This document shows positions 41,485 through 54,898 of a stretch of DNA of 64,000 bases, in pieces. The position numbers and the translations under genes are program-made. The stretch covers positions 8,110,801 to 8,174,800 of the forward strand of contig NC_064044.1 of the NCBI RefSeq assembly GCF_932526225.1, in the 5' to 3' direction. Under the pieces are notes generated by a model. It ran no database searches and was not told the origin of the DNA. It worked only from the letters and a program-made list of their open reading frames with translations. The stretch is from Nematostella vectensis (Eukaryota; Cnidaria; Anthozoa; Actiniaria; Edwardsiidae). Position 1 is the stretch's first letter. Each line of letters opens with the position of its first letter.

Positions 41485-42689
41485 CCGAGGGCTTTGGCAA
41501 GTAGTAAAGTTTGTTTTAAATAACCTGTTGTTTTTGTTGTCTAGTGTTTCTTTCCTAAAAGTCTTAAACCATATTTACTTTATATTTACGAGCCTACAGA
41601 GGACGAAGCGAACTAGAGCCATGCGTGGCCCTATATACTACAAGCAGTCGCCGCTGACTCGAGCGTTCCACAAGTGGGCTCTTAGAGCCTTACCAAAGCC
41701 ACAATTTTAAAGTTAAATTACTTTATTTCACGGTATACACCAAAATCCATCCCTAAACCATTTTTATGTGAAGCGCGAAGAAATTAGTGGGTCTAGGTTC
41801 GTACATCACTGTACTTGTGAGCACATGGCACGCGCCATATTGATTCCTCAAGCCGGGTCTACACTTGCGTTCAAGCACAACCGACGTTGTAATAGAGAAA
41901 AATTAAAAGAGACAAAAAACACACTGACCTCAGCGATAACTAGAGCTTGTACTGAAAGTCTACACTGCAATGTTGGGCTTATGCTAGCTCTATATATGCT
42001 TACGCTCTTGTGTGAACCAGGCTTAATGTCAAAACTTAAATAAATGATAATGAGAAGAGTTCAATAACGTTAAAACACTAACACATGTATATGTTTATAT
42101 ATAAAACAAAACCAAACCACACACAACAAACGCAGTTTTTTGACAGTTTTTTTTCTGCTAGACAGCGAGCTTTTAGCTTATTATGAAATTCACCCTTTGG
42201 TGGCGGTTGATTTACTGCGATTTTCAAAATTCTGCAAACATTTCTGGCTTCTGTCATTCACACTAACGGAGCTTTACTTGAGGTGGCGTGATTTGAGACC
42301 ATTGGAAGTGCCGCCCAATAAACCTGCTTTAAGGATTTTGAATAACTGGAGCAAGAAGGCCATTAAGGCTGTTAGAAATCGCCGACAAGAGTTAAAAAGA
42401 TATTAAGTCCATTTCTAGCGATTATATAGTAAACTGGCGTTTCAAAAATATGATTTAAACACAGAAACAGGATCACTCCACTGCGTCCAATGTAACAGTT
42501 TGTTATTGTTTTTGAAATAAATTTCAATTACGATATTTTCGAAATAACCATCCACACCAATTAAGATTAAATCAGGTCAGTCAGATAACCGGATTTCGGG
42601 GGAAAGATAACGAGTAAAAAAATAACTTGTCCTCCCAAATTCGTGTTGATTCATGGGGTATTATCCTTCAATTGTGTACAAGTGATAAT
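41485..42689. other. Intergenic DNA with two exon-like ORFs of unknown status
   Basis: Two forward-strand open frames end in stops and follow plausible 3' splice sites. One is 41558-41710 after TTTGTTGTCTAG, with AMRGPIYYKQSPLTRAFHKW. The other is about 42163-42406 after TTTTTTCTGCTAG, with DLRPLEVPPNKPALRILNNW and a basic end. Their amino acid content looks protein-like, but I recognise neither and find no upstream exon. They could be terminal exons of a small gene or chance frames. Confidence 0.25.
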
Positions 42690-42912
42690 CGAAATTTAGT
42701 TAATATCCAAAAGCTGTTTTGGGTTGCCAGTGATATTCGAAACCTAAAAATATATCCAAAAGATGTTTTAAGTTGCATTGATATTCGAAATTTAGTGATA
42801 TATCTAAAAGCTGTTTTAGGTTGCCAGTGATATTCGAAATCTAATAATATATCCAAAAGATGTTTTAGGGTGCCAGTGATTTCGAAATTTAGTGATATAT
42901 CCAAAAGCTGTT
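42690..42912. repeat. ~45-49-bp tandem repeat next to the HADH stop codon
   Basis: About five units containing GATATTCGAAAT, TAGTGATATATCCAAAAGC and TGTTTTAGGTTGCCAGT. It ends about 25 bp beyond the HADH stop codon, so on the reverse strand it would be transcribed as HADH 3' UTR. Confidence 0.85.
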
Positions 42913-42936
42913 CAGGAAATGATAACACTGTCTAGT

Positions 42937-45900
42937 CTAGTTTTCATCGACGCTTTTGTAGTTGTAGAATCCCTCGCCACTCTTTCGTCCCAGCTTGTTT
43001 CGAGCAACAAGATCCTTGATAAACTCGGGGCATTTGAAAAGCTCAACATCCGGGTACTTCTCTTCCCAGCCTGGACAAGGTAACGCAGAAGGTAAGTACT
43101 TCATACAATTATGAATAAAGAACTTAAATAGCGCTTGTACAGATCGGTAGCAGGCCTCGGAAAATTGGTGGCTCGGTCAAGGATCACCAAGAAAGTTGAG
43201 GGGGCACAGCCACGCCCCTACGGGTCATTTCCTTATAACTTTATTAACTGAACTTTTTTTCAAAATGTTTACGCTGTTCAAGCCGAATCTGATTGGTCAA
43301 AGTTGTTCAGCATGGCCCGCTTTTCTGTGTCCTCACTGTAACCTGGTCCTTCGACAAGTCTATTTACATTTGAGTACCGCAATCCTCCCCCCGAACCCTC
43401 TCTGTTTTAGGCTGGCTCCATTGCCTCTCACACGACGCCAAACCAACTAATACTTTTTTGTAGGCTATGTTATGGGTGTGGCTCACCTTTAAGGATAAAC
43501 TGTGTTGTGTCAAGTCCAACATAATCTGCAAGCTCGAAAGGTCCCATGGGATATCCTGAAAAATAAAATAAAAAATGGTATATCATTATCATGAGATACC
43601 CAGAATCTGCAAGTCTGCCTTTTTCATTCCTTAGTAAACGGTGATAATTGGGTTGGGGTTTATCTTCGGCAGGGCCTTAAAGCATATAGAGACCGGGCGT
43701 GCTCCCCCCCCCCCCCTCCCTTCCCCAGTTCTCTTCTAAACTTTTCGAGGCCGTTACGGCTCTGCTCGGTAAGGCAGAAAAAAGCCTCCGAGAATGGTTA
43801 GGGTTTTGGAGGGTGGGGAATAGAAAGTGACGGCGGAAAACCACCAAAGCATACGAGGATGAGGGGAAAGCGGGGTGTAACTGCAACACCCCCCTGGGAC
43901 TCAAATAAGATAAAAAGGGACCTCATTTGGAATAAATACAGCCTAACTACAAGACATTTTGCATAAAAGATTAACTCAGCCATAATCTCGCCTTATCTCG
44001 CTTCACCTTTAATATGACAAAATATTTAAATATAGTCATAACAGGGGAATCAGGCTAGACCTTTGTCGTTTTTTCTTTGGATAAAAATAAGGAAATCCGT
44101 TCCGAGTTCCAGAGAAATAACAGAGTTACACAGTGTACCGAATACACCATGTATCAGAATACACCATACGGGGAGGACGGAGGGGGTTGCAGAATCTTGA
44201 TCAAATACACAATAACAATACAAGTGTCTGTAGCCATCTAACAGCAGCTATCAGCTTAATCTATGGTGATACAGGCACTGTGTAATGGCCTTGAATGATG
44301 GCGACATAGTATTTATAATAATGCTCCTGGTTAGGGGTGGGTGGCCATTTAGATAATTCAAACGTGTTTAAAAGCATTTTGTTCCCAAATTTCAAAAAAG
44401 GATTAAAGTATAATGCCAACATAAACGAAGAATAAAGTGATTAGGTCATGTTTGTATGTACTATTGAACTATGCCAGGCGCCATTTTGTCATTCTAGCAA
44501 AATGTCAAGTGTGAGAAAGCATCCAGTTCCATTAGCTGATTCGGTAAAGCTATTGCAATATCTAAATAGCTTGTCTTCCAATATTAAATAAAACAAAAAA
44601 AATTATGTGCGGCTCACAAGGGCTCTTTTATGTCTCATGCCAAAATGTAACATTTTTTATCAAGCATTTTTCAGCTATTGTTACTTTTGCTCGAAAATCG
44701 AATGTAAAAAGCTTAAATGTTGAATGGCTGAATCTCTAATGTCTGGCGGTCATCTTGCTTGCACTATTATTTTTTCTATTTCATCCTATCATCTAATAAG
44801 GACAAAAGAATTTTTTTTTCTTAGTCAACTTTATGTGACCTTTTGGGAATGCATCATTAGTTTATCAATAAAAGAGTGTTTAAAACAAGAAAGCGAAGAT
44901 ATACAGCTTTAATTGTTGTAAAGGATTCCTTTAATCAGTAATACAAAATCAGTGGAGTGACACAATCTTTAGCTGAGGTATGTCTGGTATTGGTCAAGTC
45001 TGAAAATATTGCACATAATCAAGAAAAGAGTATAATTTTTATAAGGAATAAATCCAGAAAATATACTAAATATGGGGCAATATTCTAGTCAAATTTCACT
45101 CTACACTCAGATCAAAAATTATAATTTCAGAGAAAAATAGGCGAGTAGACCAAAACGTTTAAATTTAATATGTTTAGATAAATATAAAACGTAAAACATT
45201 TTGTTCCTTGATAGTAACATCATCATCTCTTACAATAGATTAAGCCAAAATAGCCTAAATATGCAGAAACTTCAACAAAATTTCGACCTGTAGCAAGCTC
45301 CCTGGTATAGTTCAGCAAATACCATTATTACACATAATTATACTAGGGCATAAGCGTAAAACGTCTAGAACAGTTTTGATATCAATTATAGGTTTGGAAT
45401 TGTGGTATACCGAGGATTGTAGATTAGACATCTTGTGATGTGAATTCATTCATGCATAAAACTACTGATCCTAATAATCACTTAGTCCTAATTGACACTA
45501 AAATTAGTAGCAAAATAAACTACAAACCTTGCAAAACTCTGTATGACTCTAGAAAATAAACTCTCTCAAGTTTGTCCATCAATAAATCTCTCAATCCGAA
45601 TTGCTATATAATCCTTTGTCTAAGGTTGTCACGGAAATTTGTATAAACCAATATTGATCTAAACTCAATTACAATTTATCTGTTAACTCTATTGCTCCGT
45701 GTGATAGTTTATATTTATTTATCGGGTCCTGGCTTGCACCGAGACATTCAACATCTTGTAACTTCCCAGACTGCTAAATGTTTTGATATTTATCGTCAAA
45801 ACTCCAACCCAGTAAAGTCACGAGACGAAGATAAGCTTTGCGAACCACAACAACCACAGTTTCCGGGCATGCACCATTCAACAACACCATAAAAATACAT

Positions 45901-48900
45901 CTGTTCTTAAACTAGTTCCCCTACGGGTTCCCCATCGGCGATAGCCTCGGTTTGCTCGGATTGCGCTTTCTCGTCAGAAGCATCACCGTTGCTTTGCGGG
46001 GTCGCTTTCTCCTCCTCCTCCATGTCGGGCCCTCCGGGTCGAATTCCACTCATGTACTCTTTGTACGAAAACCCCGATTTAAAATCGCTGTGTGGAAGAC
46101 CTTCCCCTGCTCTTCTAGGCTTGGGCTTGGGTTGGACATTTTCTGGGACTTTAGTTGGCGGTTGGGGATGTCGTTTAGCCGGTTTAGGCGCTGTCGGAGG
46201 TGCTTTATCGCGCGGACTATCCACAGTCTCGCCCCCTGGTTTGAGTGCCATTCCGTCAACTCCTTCTAATTGTAAATCCTTGTTGGACTCCGTATCGCTC
46301 GCACTACCGCTTGAATCCGCCTTCGAGCTGACGCTTTCAGTGCGTGAGCTAACACTTTCTCGATCGCTCGTGGATTGAGCCCCCCCTTTGTATCCAAATG
46401 GTCTTGGTTTGAGCGCATCTAAGTGCGACGAGCTAAGCTTTTTCTGTAGGAATCTCGGACCGGTGCTTGGTTGGTCATTCGGGGAAGCATTTATCTCACC
46501 GCTCGCATCTGATCCAACAGAAGGCCTTCCTTCCCCCGAATAATCAAACGACCGAGATCTTGGATGGGGTTGAGGATGAGAGCTTGTGAAAGAGGGACGT
46601 TTGAAAGGCTGAGGCACGGCGCTTGCGAGGGAAGGTTTGCGCGGGGAAGCAACAGGTTCCGAAGGTGCGCTTCCTTCGCTCCCGTCATCTTTACGCGGCG
46701 CTTCGCCTCCTTCTGCCTTCGTCTCAACCACTTGCTCTGCCTGCTTCGGCTCGACAACAGGTTCTTCTTGTGTCTCTTTGACTTCTTCTTTTTGTATTTC
46801 CTCCCTGACAGCCTCCACTTTCTCGTTTTGCCCGCCATCCTCAACAACATCATTAGCATCCTTCGCTTCGAGCTGACCTCTAAGAGTTCTGTTTTCGGTT
46901 TCGAGAGTCGCTACTCGTTCCGTAAGCTCTTGGATATTTCTCTGTAACTCGTCATTCAGAGTTTGAATTTCGGCGCTTTTTTTCTCGGATTCTCGATAGC
47001 TGGAGCTCACCTGACCGAGCTGCGACCGCAACTTTTGTATCTCCATCTCCTGGTTACAACACTGCTCCTTCAACTCAAGACACTGCTGACTTTTATTCTC
47101 TAACTTCACATTCATCTCCTCCATCCCTTTGACCATTTGCTTGACCAGCTCCGTGGCACCATCCTGCCCGCCGTTCCCTTCCATAATTTTGCCGTCTGCT
47201 TCGTCGTTTTTGTTCTCGGTTACGTCCTCCGCGACAGTTGGCTGTGGTTTCGAATTCCCGTCGCCAGCGTCTTGTTGAGCGGATAAACTTTCGTTACCCG
47301 GCTCATCCATTGTTTCGCTCTCTGTAGCGTCGTTGGTCGCTTCTTCGAATTCCTCGACGTCGTCACGCTTTCCATTATCATTCTCAGGTTCACCGGAGCC
47401 CTGAGCGTCCAAATTGGCGTTCTCCAAGGCCTCTAGTAAAGCGCTTTCAACCTCTTCGTCCGCCATGGCAAACTCGCTTTCCGTGTCTCTCTTACTTCCT
47501 AGTGGGGAATGCGTGACTAGAGCTTTGTCGTACCCGTTATTGTTTTTACATCTGAAAGGCGCTGGACCATTGAGATGTTTAAAATGGTCAGGTATAGCTT
47601 TACAACTCAAGGACCTCGTGTCCCGTGCTTCACATTCCAGCGCGAATTGACCTTCTGTTCCCAGACGTATTTGCTTACTCTCAGAGCCACTAAAATCACG
47701 AGGGAGGCAACTTTGTGACAGCAGCTGATCAGAGCCTAAAGCACACGTGTTTACATCATTAGCGCCGACACGTTTCTTGCCGGTAGGATCTTTATTTTTC
47801 CCGAATACTGCATTTGTTTCTAAAATAAATTCTAATTCCTCGACAAGATATTGCAGGTCAGAGATTGGTGGGCTGTCACTCAGCATTTTTTGGTGCCCCT
47901 AGTGCGGTTGTGGTTATCATGAATGTGTTTAGACTTGCTAATGAGGCGATGTAGAACACATTCAAGATCAGCTGCTCTTTCCTGTAACGCAACGATTTGG
48001 GTGTCACGCAAGCGTACTTTGCGATCACCAGCGTCTAATCCCACAATGCCTCGCGAAGTGCAGCGCTTTCGGACTTTTCCGCCGCTATTTCGCGCGTGCG
48101 AACTTCGTTTAATCCATGAAGACACTCGTTGTATTTCGATTGACATTCTTGTATCTTGTTCTGCAGTTTGGCGATTTCTTCTTGGAAAATTTCAAAGGAG
48201 ATCACATTTCTTTCATCTGCATAATCTTCCATCTTCTATCTGGTTATTTCGGCACACAGCGTCGGACGAAACACAAAGTTACCCGCTATGCTTTGACAAC
48301 TATTCAATCGCAGAAAAATATCACGTTTGTTATTTTAAAGTTGTGAGCGTTTTCTCCCTTCCTCAATGTCGATTGCTATGCGATCTCAAGATTTTAAGAG
48401 TATTAATCTTCTTCCAAACAGAACATCTTCCACGCACCTGTCCTCCTAAAGTCCCAAAACAAGATACAAGTCTCGGATCCCAAGTCTCAACGACTTAACA
48501 TTCAATATCATAAAAAGTTGTAAGATTCTCGGATAAACTAAATCGAGATTAATTCGTCGACCTTCTATTAAGGTATACATGCAGCGGGATAGGGAGCGTA
48601 GTTTACTCTAGCCGCTAAAATTCTCTCTCTTTCAGGACCCCCTGATGTGTCTCGCTATCTGAATTCTCATTTGTCGAGACAAAATGCGGTTTTCTTGTTA
48701 TCATTTCCGACGATAATGAACATATTGGCCAATAATCGAGTTAATTTGTGTCTTTGTTAACAATTGTTCTAACCAAATTATAAAAAGCAAATAAAACCAA
48801 CCGGCTTTTCCGTGCGACACGCTGGGTGTCGATTAGTTTCGCTACCACTGGCAAAATATATTTATGGTTGTTTTGTGTTTCTATTAAAATAGTCATAGCT

Positions 48901-51900
48901 CTAACTTGTTGAGAAAACTTAGGTTGCGGATTTCATTAGCCGAAACAGGAATTTCAACCCTGATGTTTTGCAACTTATTTTGACCTTGAACTTATGTAGT
49001 ACATAGCGTAGGTGATGATCAAGTTAAAAAAAACAACATAGTAATGAAAGCTGTAATTTCCACAATAGAGTGAATATGTGTAAAAAAATACTTTTTTAAA
49101 CACAATCAATGGGGTCTTTGGCAGTGGGACACGCGTTAACGAAGTCACCGATACAAGCTTCAATGGGAGACACCTCCCCCCCCCCCCCTAAATTTGCAGT
49201 AATAATATCCTTTCACATTTTCTAAGGGAAATGTTGTGGGAAGGGTTGGTAAAAAAGCAAACACAATTCATAAAAACTTCAGAAGAACGCACGCATCTAA
49301 AACCAATAAAGAGAAAAAACATGATTCCACAAAAAGTCCACAAGATACAATGACTACTACAATGGACATTACATGTGGGCATTACAACCTCCACACGCCT
49401 CCACCAGCACTTAATGGTATAATAAGAATAATAACATACATGCACAAATTTCTCGATTCTGATTGCTGATTGGCTGAGAGCAGTGCAATTTTCATTGTAA
49501 CACCAGTGCAGAAAGTTGTAATACCAGTGCACTTACATTAAAAGTCAAAATCCACGAAAATTTGAATGTTCTTACACGATAGATACTGTATAATACTCTA
49601 CACCAGTTTCAAAACATTTTTTTGATAAAAACAATTCAAACATTAGAAAGAAAAAGCGAGAAATGACATGAACATTGTTATGATTTCGATGCGAAAGTTT
49701 AATTTTCACAACTTGCACTTGTGAGTTTTTCAAAAAGCTCAAATTATGATACTTCTTGAAAAACTCACTCGTTCAACTTAATCCCGAATTGAACTCGAAA
49801 CTTTATGCTTACCTATACTAACGGTCTGTGTCTAACAAGAAATTGGTGCTTACCGGCTCCAAGCTTCATTGCAGTATCAATATCCTTAGGGCTTGCATCA
49901 CCTGAAACACGATGCACAACACATACTCAGCCACGGGACAAATATAGTCAGATGATCCAGCACCTTCTTTCTTTGTCCACAACAAAAGGACCTTGGGGAA
50001 GTGACACAGACCACTGAGTATCCAGGGGCAGATACAGGGGGTGGATGGGGTGGATATCCACCCCCCTTTTTGATTAAAAAAAGTCACTTTGTTTGAAGAA
50101 AATAAATGTCTCTGAGGGAGGGGAGGTACTGTGCATGTGCCTTGGCCTTCTTGACTTTGCTGACACGGCAAATCCAATTCAGCGCGACGTATGTAAGATC
50201 TATGTAGTGACCTACCAAGAACCACTGGATCAGTTATAAGCCGTCTATCCGGCCATTATCCATCCCCCATTTTAAAATCCTGGATCCGCCCCTGCTGCAC
50301 TAAGCCGTCTATCTGGCCATTATCCATCCCCCCATTTTAAAATCCTGGATCCGCCCCTGCTGCACTAAGCCGTCTATCTGGCCATTATCCACCCCTCATT
50401 TTAAAATCTTGGATCCGCTCCTGCTGCACTAAGCCGTATATCCGGCCATTATCCATCCCCCCATTTTAAAATCCTGGATCCGCCCCTGCTGTACTAAGCC
50501 GTCTATCCGGCCATTATCCACCCCTCATTTTAAAATCCTGGATCCGCCCCTGCTTTACTAAGCCGTCTATGTGGCCATTATCCACCCCCCCTTTTAAAAT
50601 CCTGGATCCGCTCCTGCTGCACTAAGCCGTATATCCGGCCATTATCCATCCCCCCATTTTAAAATCCTGGATCCGCCCCTGCTGTACTAAGCCGTCTATC
50701 TGGCCATTATCCACCCCCCATTTTAAAATCCTGGATCCGCCCCTGCTGTACTAAGCCGTCTATCCGGCCATTATCAACCCCCCATTTTAAAATCCTGGAT
50801 CCGCCCCTGCTGTACTAAGCCGTCTATCCGGCCATTATCCACCCTCCATTTTGAAATTCTGGATCCGCCTCTGCTAGGTATCTAACCCTACTCCATTTCA
50901 GAGTGGAATATTAGAAAAATACAATTGTTAAAACATTCAAAATTCACCTCCAAATCCACCTTTGCTTTTATTATGAGTGCCCTTGGTTTTTCCTCCCTCC
51001 TCTCTTTGAAAGTCTAGGATCCACCAACACCCTTCCCTCCAGTAATTTGGTTATATGGGGGCAAACATTTTGCTGACATCTTTTCCCCCAAACTCAATTA
51101 TGTCTATGTCAATTATCTATCGTAGTATACACCTATTTCCTACATAGGTTGCACCGTAAGGGGTTCATGAGTAACATATAAATGGCTGAATCCTGGTCTC
51201 TGAAAGCCGTTTGAAAGTTTAGGGCTACATAAACAAGAATTCTAAAACATTTTAATCTTGTGTTTGTTTTTATTTACGCTTGTTTTCTTAATCATTTGAT
51301 ACCCATAAAGCACTGCGGGTTAGGACACATGGATTCCATCAGTGCAACCATAATTGAAATACACTGTAGGTGTATAAGTCACATGTAATGCCTCAATGTT
51401 TTGGTTATTTACCTCTTTCCAACATCCTGACAGCCTCAGCCAAGTATGGCACCAAAAGGCGATTAACAATAAATCCTGGAGTATCCTGGAATAGACAGAA
51501 AAAGCTTCGTCCAGTACAAACTATCTTGGGCTTGTTTCTGTGGGACATATACCTACATAGGGACAGGGGATATAGCTTTGCCTCCAATGGAGCCTGATTT
51601 TTTCCTAAAGGCATATGAAAAACTCACACTGCCCATCCCCAAGCCTGCAAACAAACAGTGAATGTCTGAAGCTTGCCTCCCCCCTCTCCTACCAAGGCAG
51701 ACTATACACAGTTTGAGTTAGCTGGATTTCATATTCCATTGTATCACATAGGTAATATATCTATTAGTAAAACAATTTGATAATGACCATTTGGCGATTA
51801 GGCTAAGAATGGAGGGTTCAGTGAAATATTGTTGAAGATTTGCCTAGGTTTCCCTAACTTATTACAGGCCACGGTTATACAACACACTTATAGTTACAAT

Positions 51901-54898
51901 GGCTTATTGTACATATGGCTGGTTCATTACTGTCAAAAGTAACTGGAAAAGCACCAGTCAAATCTAGGAGCAGATCTACATAGTTGTGGGCCAAGCTAGC
52001 CCCATCCCCCCATATTTTCTTATATTTGGCTTAAAAATAACAATAAATATAAGATAATCCACACAGAGAACAATGAATCGGGCCCACCCTTTCTTGAAAC
52101 CATTGCTTCACGGCACACTCTTTTTGGAACTCATGTTATTCCTGAGTGTTATACACATTATATGCAGTAATCATGGTGTGCACTGACCTTGCATGAAACC
52201 GGAACCTTGCCCAGTTTCTTCCCAAATGTTAAAAGTGTGTTAAAAGTGTCATCTGATGTCTGCTGGGTGCGCACAACCTACGTTTGGTTTACAAAATATG
52301 CAAAATTACTGTATATCTATAAACAAGTTTTGCTAATACTATAATATAGTCTTTTATGTGCGTCAAAACAATACTTTTTAAGTTTTTCAATAAAAAGTGT
52401 GCAGCATCAAATCAAGACTTGTCAGATGGATAAGAGAGTCCAAACATTAGTTTGAAATTGTATTTCAATATTTAAAAACTCAACTTGAAATTTTATATAT
52501 TCCAGACATTACATAAAACCTAAATAATACAGAGTTAGCTACCTCCCAAAGATTGTAATCATGAATTGCACCAGAAAATGAGTTAACCAATAAGAGTACA
52601 ATACCTCAACAAGCTTCATGACTGGCACAGGGTTAAAAAAGTGTAATCCGCCAAATCTGTCATGTCTGTTTGTTACACTACTGATATCAGCTACAGGTAT
52701 GGAAGAAGTGTTTGTGGCAAAGATACATTGACTGCAGAAAAAAATAAACAGAAAATATCACTTGGCATTGTTTTCATTGGGTAATTTGGAGATTTGAAAG
52801 GCTCTACAACCAAAGTTGTCCAAACTATACTGCAAAATTAATAAATTCTATTTGCAGGGATGAACATGCAAATAAAAAAATCAAACATGCAAATAAAAAA
52901 AAATTGGTCACTTACGGGGGTGCTGCCTCGTCGAGTGCAGTGAACAGCTTGTGTTTGGTCCTAAGGTTTTCTACAATTGCTTCAATAACCAAGTCAGCAT
53001 CAGCCACAGACCCAGGAACATCAAGACTTATCTTCAGTCGAGACATGGTTCCTGCAACAAATGTCTTGCCCGCCTAAAAGAAAAGAGAAGAAAAGAAATT
53101 AAGATTTCAACAGAAAACTGGGCACGTCCCAGGCACGTACGCAGGGGGGTGTGCAGGGTGAACGCGCCTGTGTCCAATGACAAATAGCTAACTGAGTCTT
53201 CTGCAAGTCTAGAATCAGCTAATCGTCCTTAAATGCTTTTAAGAGATCTTGGACGAAATAATTTGCAATTATGCAGAAAGACTTGGTCATTATAAATTTG
53301 TGAATTGCAAGTCCCACCTCAACATCATCTTTAAACTGCTTCTTGGCAATTCTCTGCATGCTTCTCTCAATTGACTGTAAGGTTTTGATCAATATGGCAT
53401 TCGTCTGGTCTACTATTGTTACGTTGTGATCTGTAGCGGCTGCAACCTGAAATATTAGTCTTTTATTAAGGGGGAAAATCCAAGATTTATCAATGGGGGG
53501 AGGTAAACAAAACATAAATAATATGACAGGAAATTTTCAGCTTACAGAGATTTTTCCCTAGTGTTTCTTAGTGTTGTATTTGTATTGTTCTTATTCTACA
53601 ACTATTTTGGCAGGAACTAGTTCTCTATGCACATAGCCTTGTTCCATAAATACCCATTCTTTAAGGACTGACAAGTAGACAAGTGGACAGTGGTAAGAAG
53701 TTGACAAAAGTAGACTTGCACTAAAAGATTGAGTGACCTTTTGAGTGGCAAATTCAAGCCACAATAAACACATAAATGACTGCACTTACCATGCCAAAGA
53801 ACAACAAAAAAATAAATTCTTTATATGAAAATGGATGCTTTCTTAAAAAAATTCCAGTGATTCGTAAGAGCTAAATAAATTGCTCTTTTATGATTATATT
53901 TTGCTGCTAAAAGCCCGAGTGTGCGCTAGTTTGCTACCCAAATAGTAATGTGATATCCTAGCACAAGTCCCAGTGGATGACTAAAAGGATTTGGGGCGTG
54001 GACCTGCTGATAGCTATGAGGTGGTGGGGAGAGGGGGGATTCTGTAGTTTTTCCCAATTATTGCAACCATTGACTTTATAACATAATTCCACAGAAAAAA
54101 TATAGATAGCATAAAAATCAATTTTGGTGGTTTTATTATTGAATTATTCATGCTTGCTATGAAAATGTTTTGGCTTCAAACAGAAGGAAACAGTCAAAAT
54201 AAATGCAAAAAATAATATAAATGTTACATAACTTGGGGAAAGAAAAAAAATGGAACAAGCTGCAAATGTAACATTCCCATGGAGACAAAATTTGATTTAA
54301 AAATATCATAAGTATAAATATAATAAGTATGATCGGCGTTCGTTCATGTAAATAAATAATGGCCTTTGACGATAATTTTGCTTAATTCTTTTTGTCAAAT
54401 CACTTTAAAGGCAGTTCGCTAGTAACATGTTGATGTTGAGACTTTTTTCGTAACACTATACGTATTTATGTTGATAAAACACTTAAGCTTGATGTACTCT
54501 AGAGTAAAGTACATGCACAACACAACACAATTTTTGTTAGTTCCGTGACTGGAGCGAATTGTTTTAAGAGAGTGTCTTTGATTTTATTGCATGACCAAAA
54601 CTCCATTCACAATCATCAAAAGCTTTCTTCACACATTTCCAATTGCTATGATGCAAATAGGTTTATTATCTAAACAACATATTACGCAACACAAAACAAG
54701 AATCGTACAAACCTGTGCTATGCCTGCCCCCATAAGGCCTCCTCCAAACACCGTGACATTTTTAATAGCATCTCTTGAAGAACTCGTAGAAAATCCAGCA
54801 TAGCTGAGTGGTAGAGTCTTGTGTAGGCTTTGAGCCCCAAGGAGAGCTCTTGAGGATGTTAGGAACACAGCTTTAAACCCAATAGAAGCCATGATCAT
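42937..54898 (-). CDS. HADH: Mitochondrial (S)-3-hydroxyacyl-CoA dehydrogenase, nine exons, 337 aa
   Basis: Exons 54898-54713, 53446-53318, 53073-52916, 52731-52605, 52277-52188, 51485-51413, 49901-49854, 43555-43487 and 43070-42937 join in phases 0,0,2,0,0,1,1,1 with GT-AG sites and total 338 codons. The enzyme oxidises L-3-hydroxyacyl-CoA with NAD+ in mitochondrial beta-oxidation. Residues 1-45 are basic, Ser-rich and lack acidic residues, as in a mitochondrial targeting peptide. The Rossmann motif [11 protein letters not shown] spans residues 52-62. [15 protein letters not shown] supplies the catalytic pair H188 and E200, with the same 12-residue spacing as H158/E170 of human HADH. The C-terminal domain has [11 protein letters not shown] and ends GEGFYNYK. 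The start may be M1 or M3 (MIMAS); the second ATG has the better context. Intron 7 (43556-49853) contains another gene. Confidence 0.95.
43556..45713. other. HADH intron 7, distal part; nothing recognised
   Basis: AT-rich intronic DNA with short C and G runs near 43700. Open frames at 43677-43983 (-) and 44724-44912 (+) have no support. TTTATT at 45714-45719, just beyond this stretch, is a reverse-strand AATAAA about 190 bp beyond the stop of the nested ORF. Confidence 0.4.
45907..48232 (-). CDS. Intronless coiled-coil/proline-rich protein nested in HADH intron 7 (659-aa ORF plus frameshifted N-terminal part)
   Basis: A 659-codon open frame runs from an ATG at 47886 to 45907. Its middle (about residues 245-345) is a heptad-like coiled coil ([34 protein letters not shown]); before it is an acidic stretch, and after it Ser-rich and Pro-rich segments ([22 protein letters not shown]) that could bind SH3 domains. 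An internal Met at 47466 ([14 protein letters not shown]) has a near-ideal GCCATGGCG context and may be the true start of a 519-aa form. Upstream, 48232-48038 ([20 protein letters not shown]...) and 48058-47881 ([19 protein letters not shown]...) are also coiled-coil-like but lie in two other frames; two single-base shifts, the second at an A6 run, would join all three. I do not recognise the family. AATAAA on the same strand at 45719-45714 suggests a real 3' end. Confidence 0.7.
48233..49853. other. HADH intron 7, proximal part
   Basis: Upstream of the nested ORF and presumably its promoter. Open frames at 47923-48498 (+) and 49188-49532 (-) have no motifs; a C homopolymer lies near 49178-49189. 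No repeat family recognised. Confidence 0.4.
50023..50873. mobile_element. hAT-like MITE with an internal ~64-bp satellite expansion, in HADH intron 6
   Basis: The left end CAGGGGCAGATACAGGGGGT and right end CTGGATCCGCCTCTG are inverted CAGGGGCGGATCC-type ends, with loosely matching TATC-containing flanks. The interior matches the MITE at 34943-35333 in inverted orientation. From about 50228 to 50873 the right terminal segment is repeated about ten times (AAGCCGTCTATCCGGCCATT, ATCCACCCCCCATTTTAAAA, TCCTGGATCCGCCCCTGCTG), so a MITE end has become a minisatellite. Confidence 0.85.
50874..51412. other. HADH intron 6, remainder
   Basis: Plain intronic sequence after the MITE. No feature recognised. 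Confidence 0.4.
53447..54712. other. HADH intron 1
   Basis: AT-rich intron of 1266 bp between the leader/Rossmann exon and exon 2. No gene or repeat recognised; reverse ORF 53591-53785 has no support. Confidence 0.5.

Noticed and set aside
41462-41710. Possible UQCRQ-like terminal exon
   Set aside because: A few residues (YYKQSPLTRAF) recall the start of complex III subunit 8, but the frame stops too early and lacks the membrane helix and C terminus of that family.
45952-46378. Forward-strand ORFs over the nested gene
   Set aside because: Antisense shadows of the 659-codon reverse ORF.
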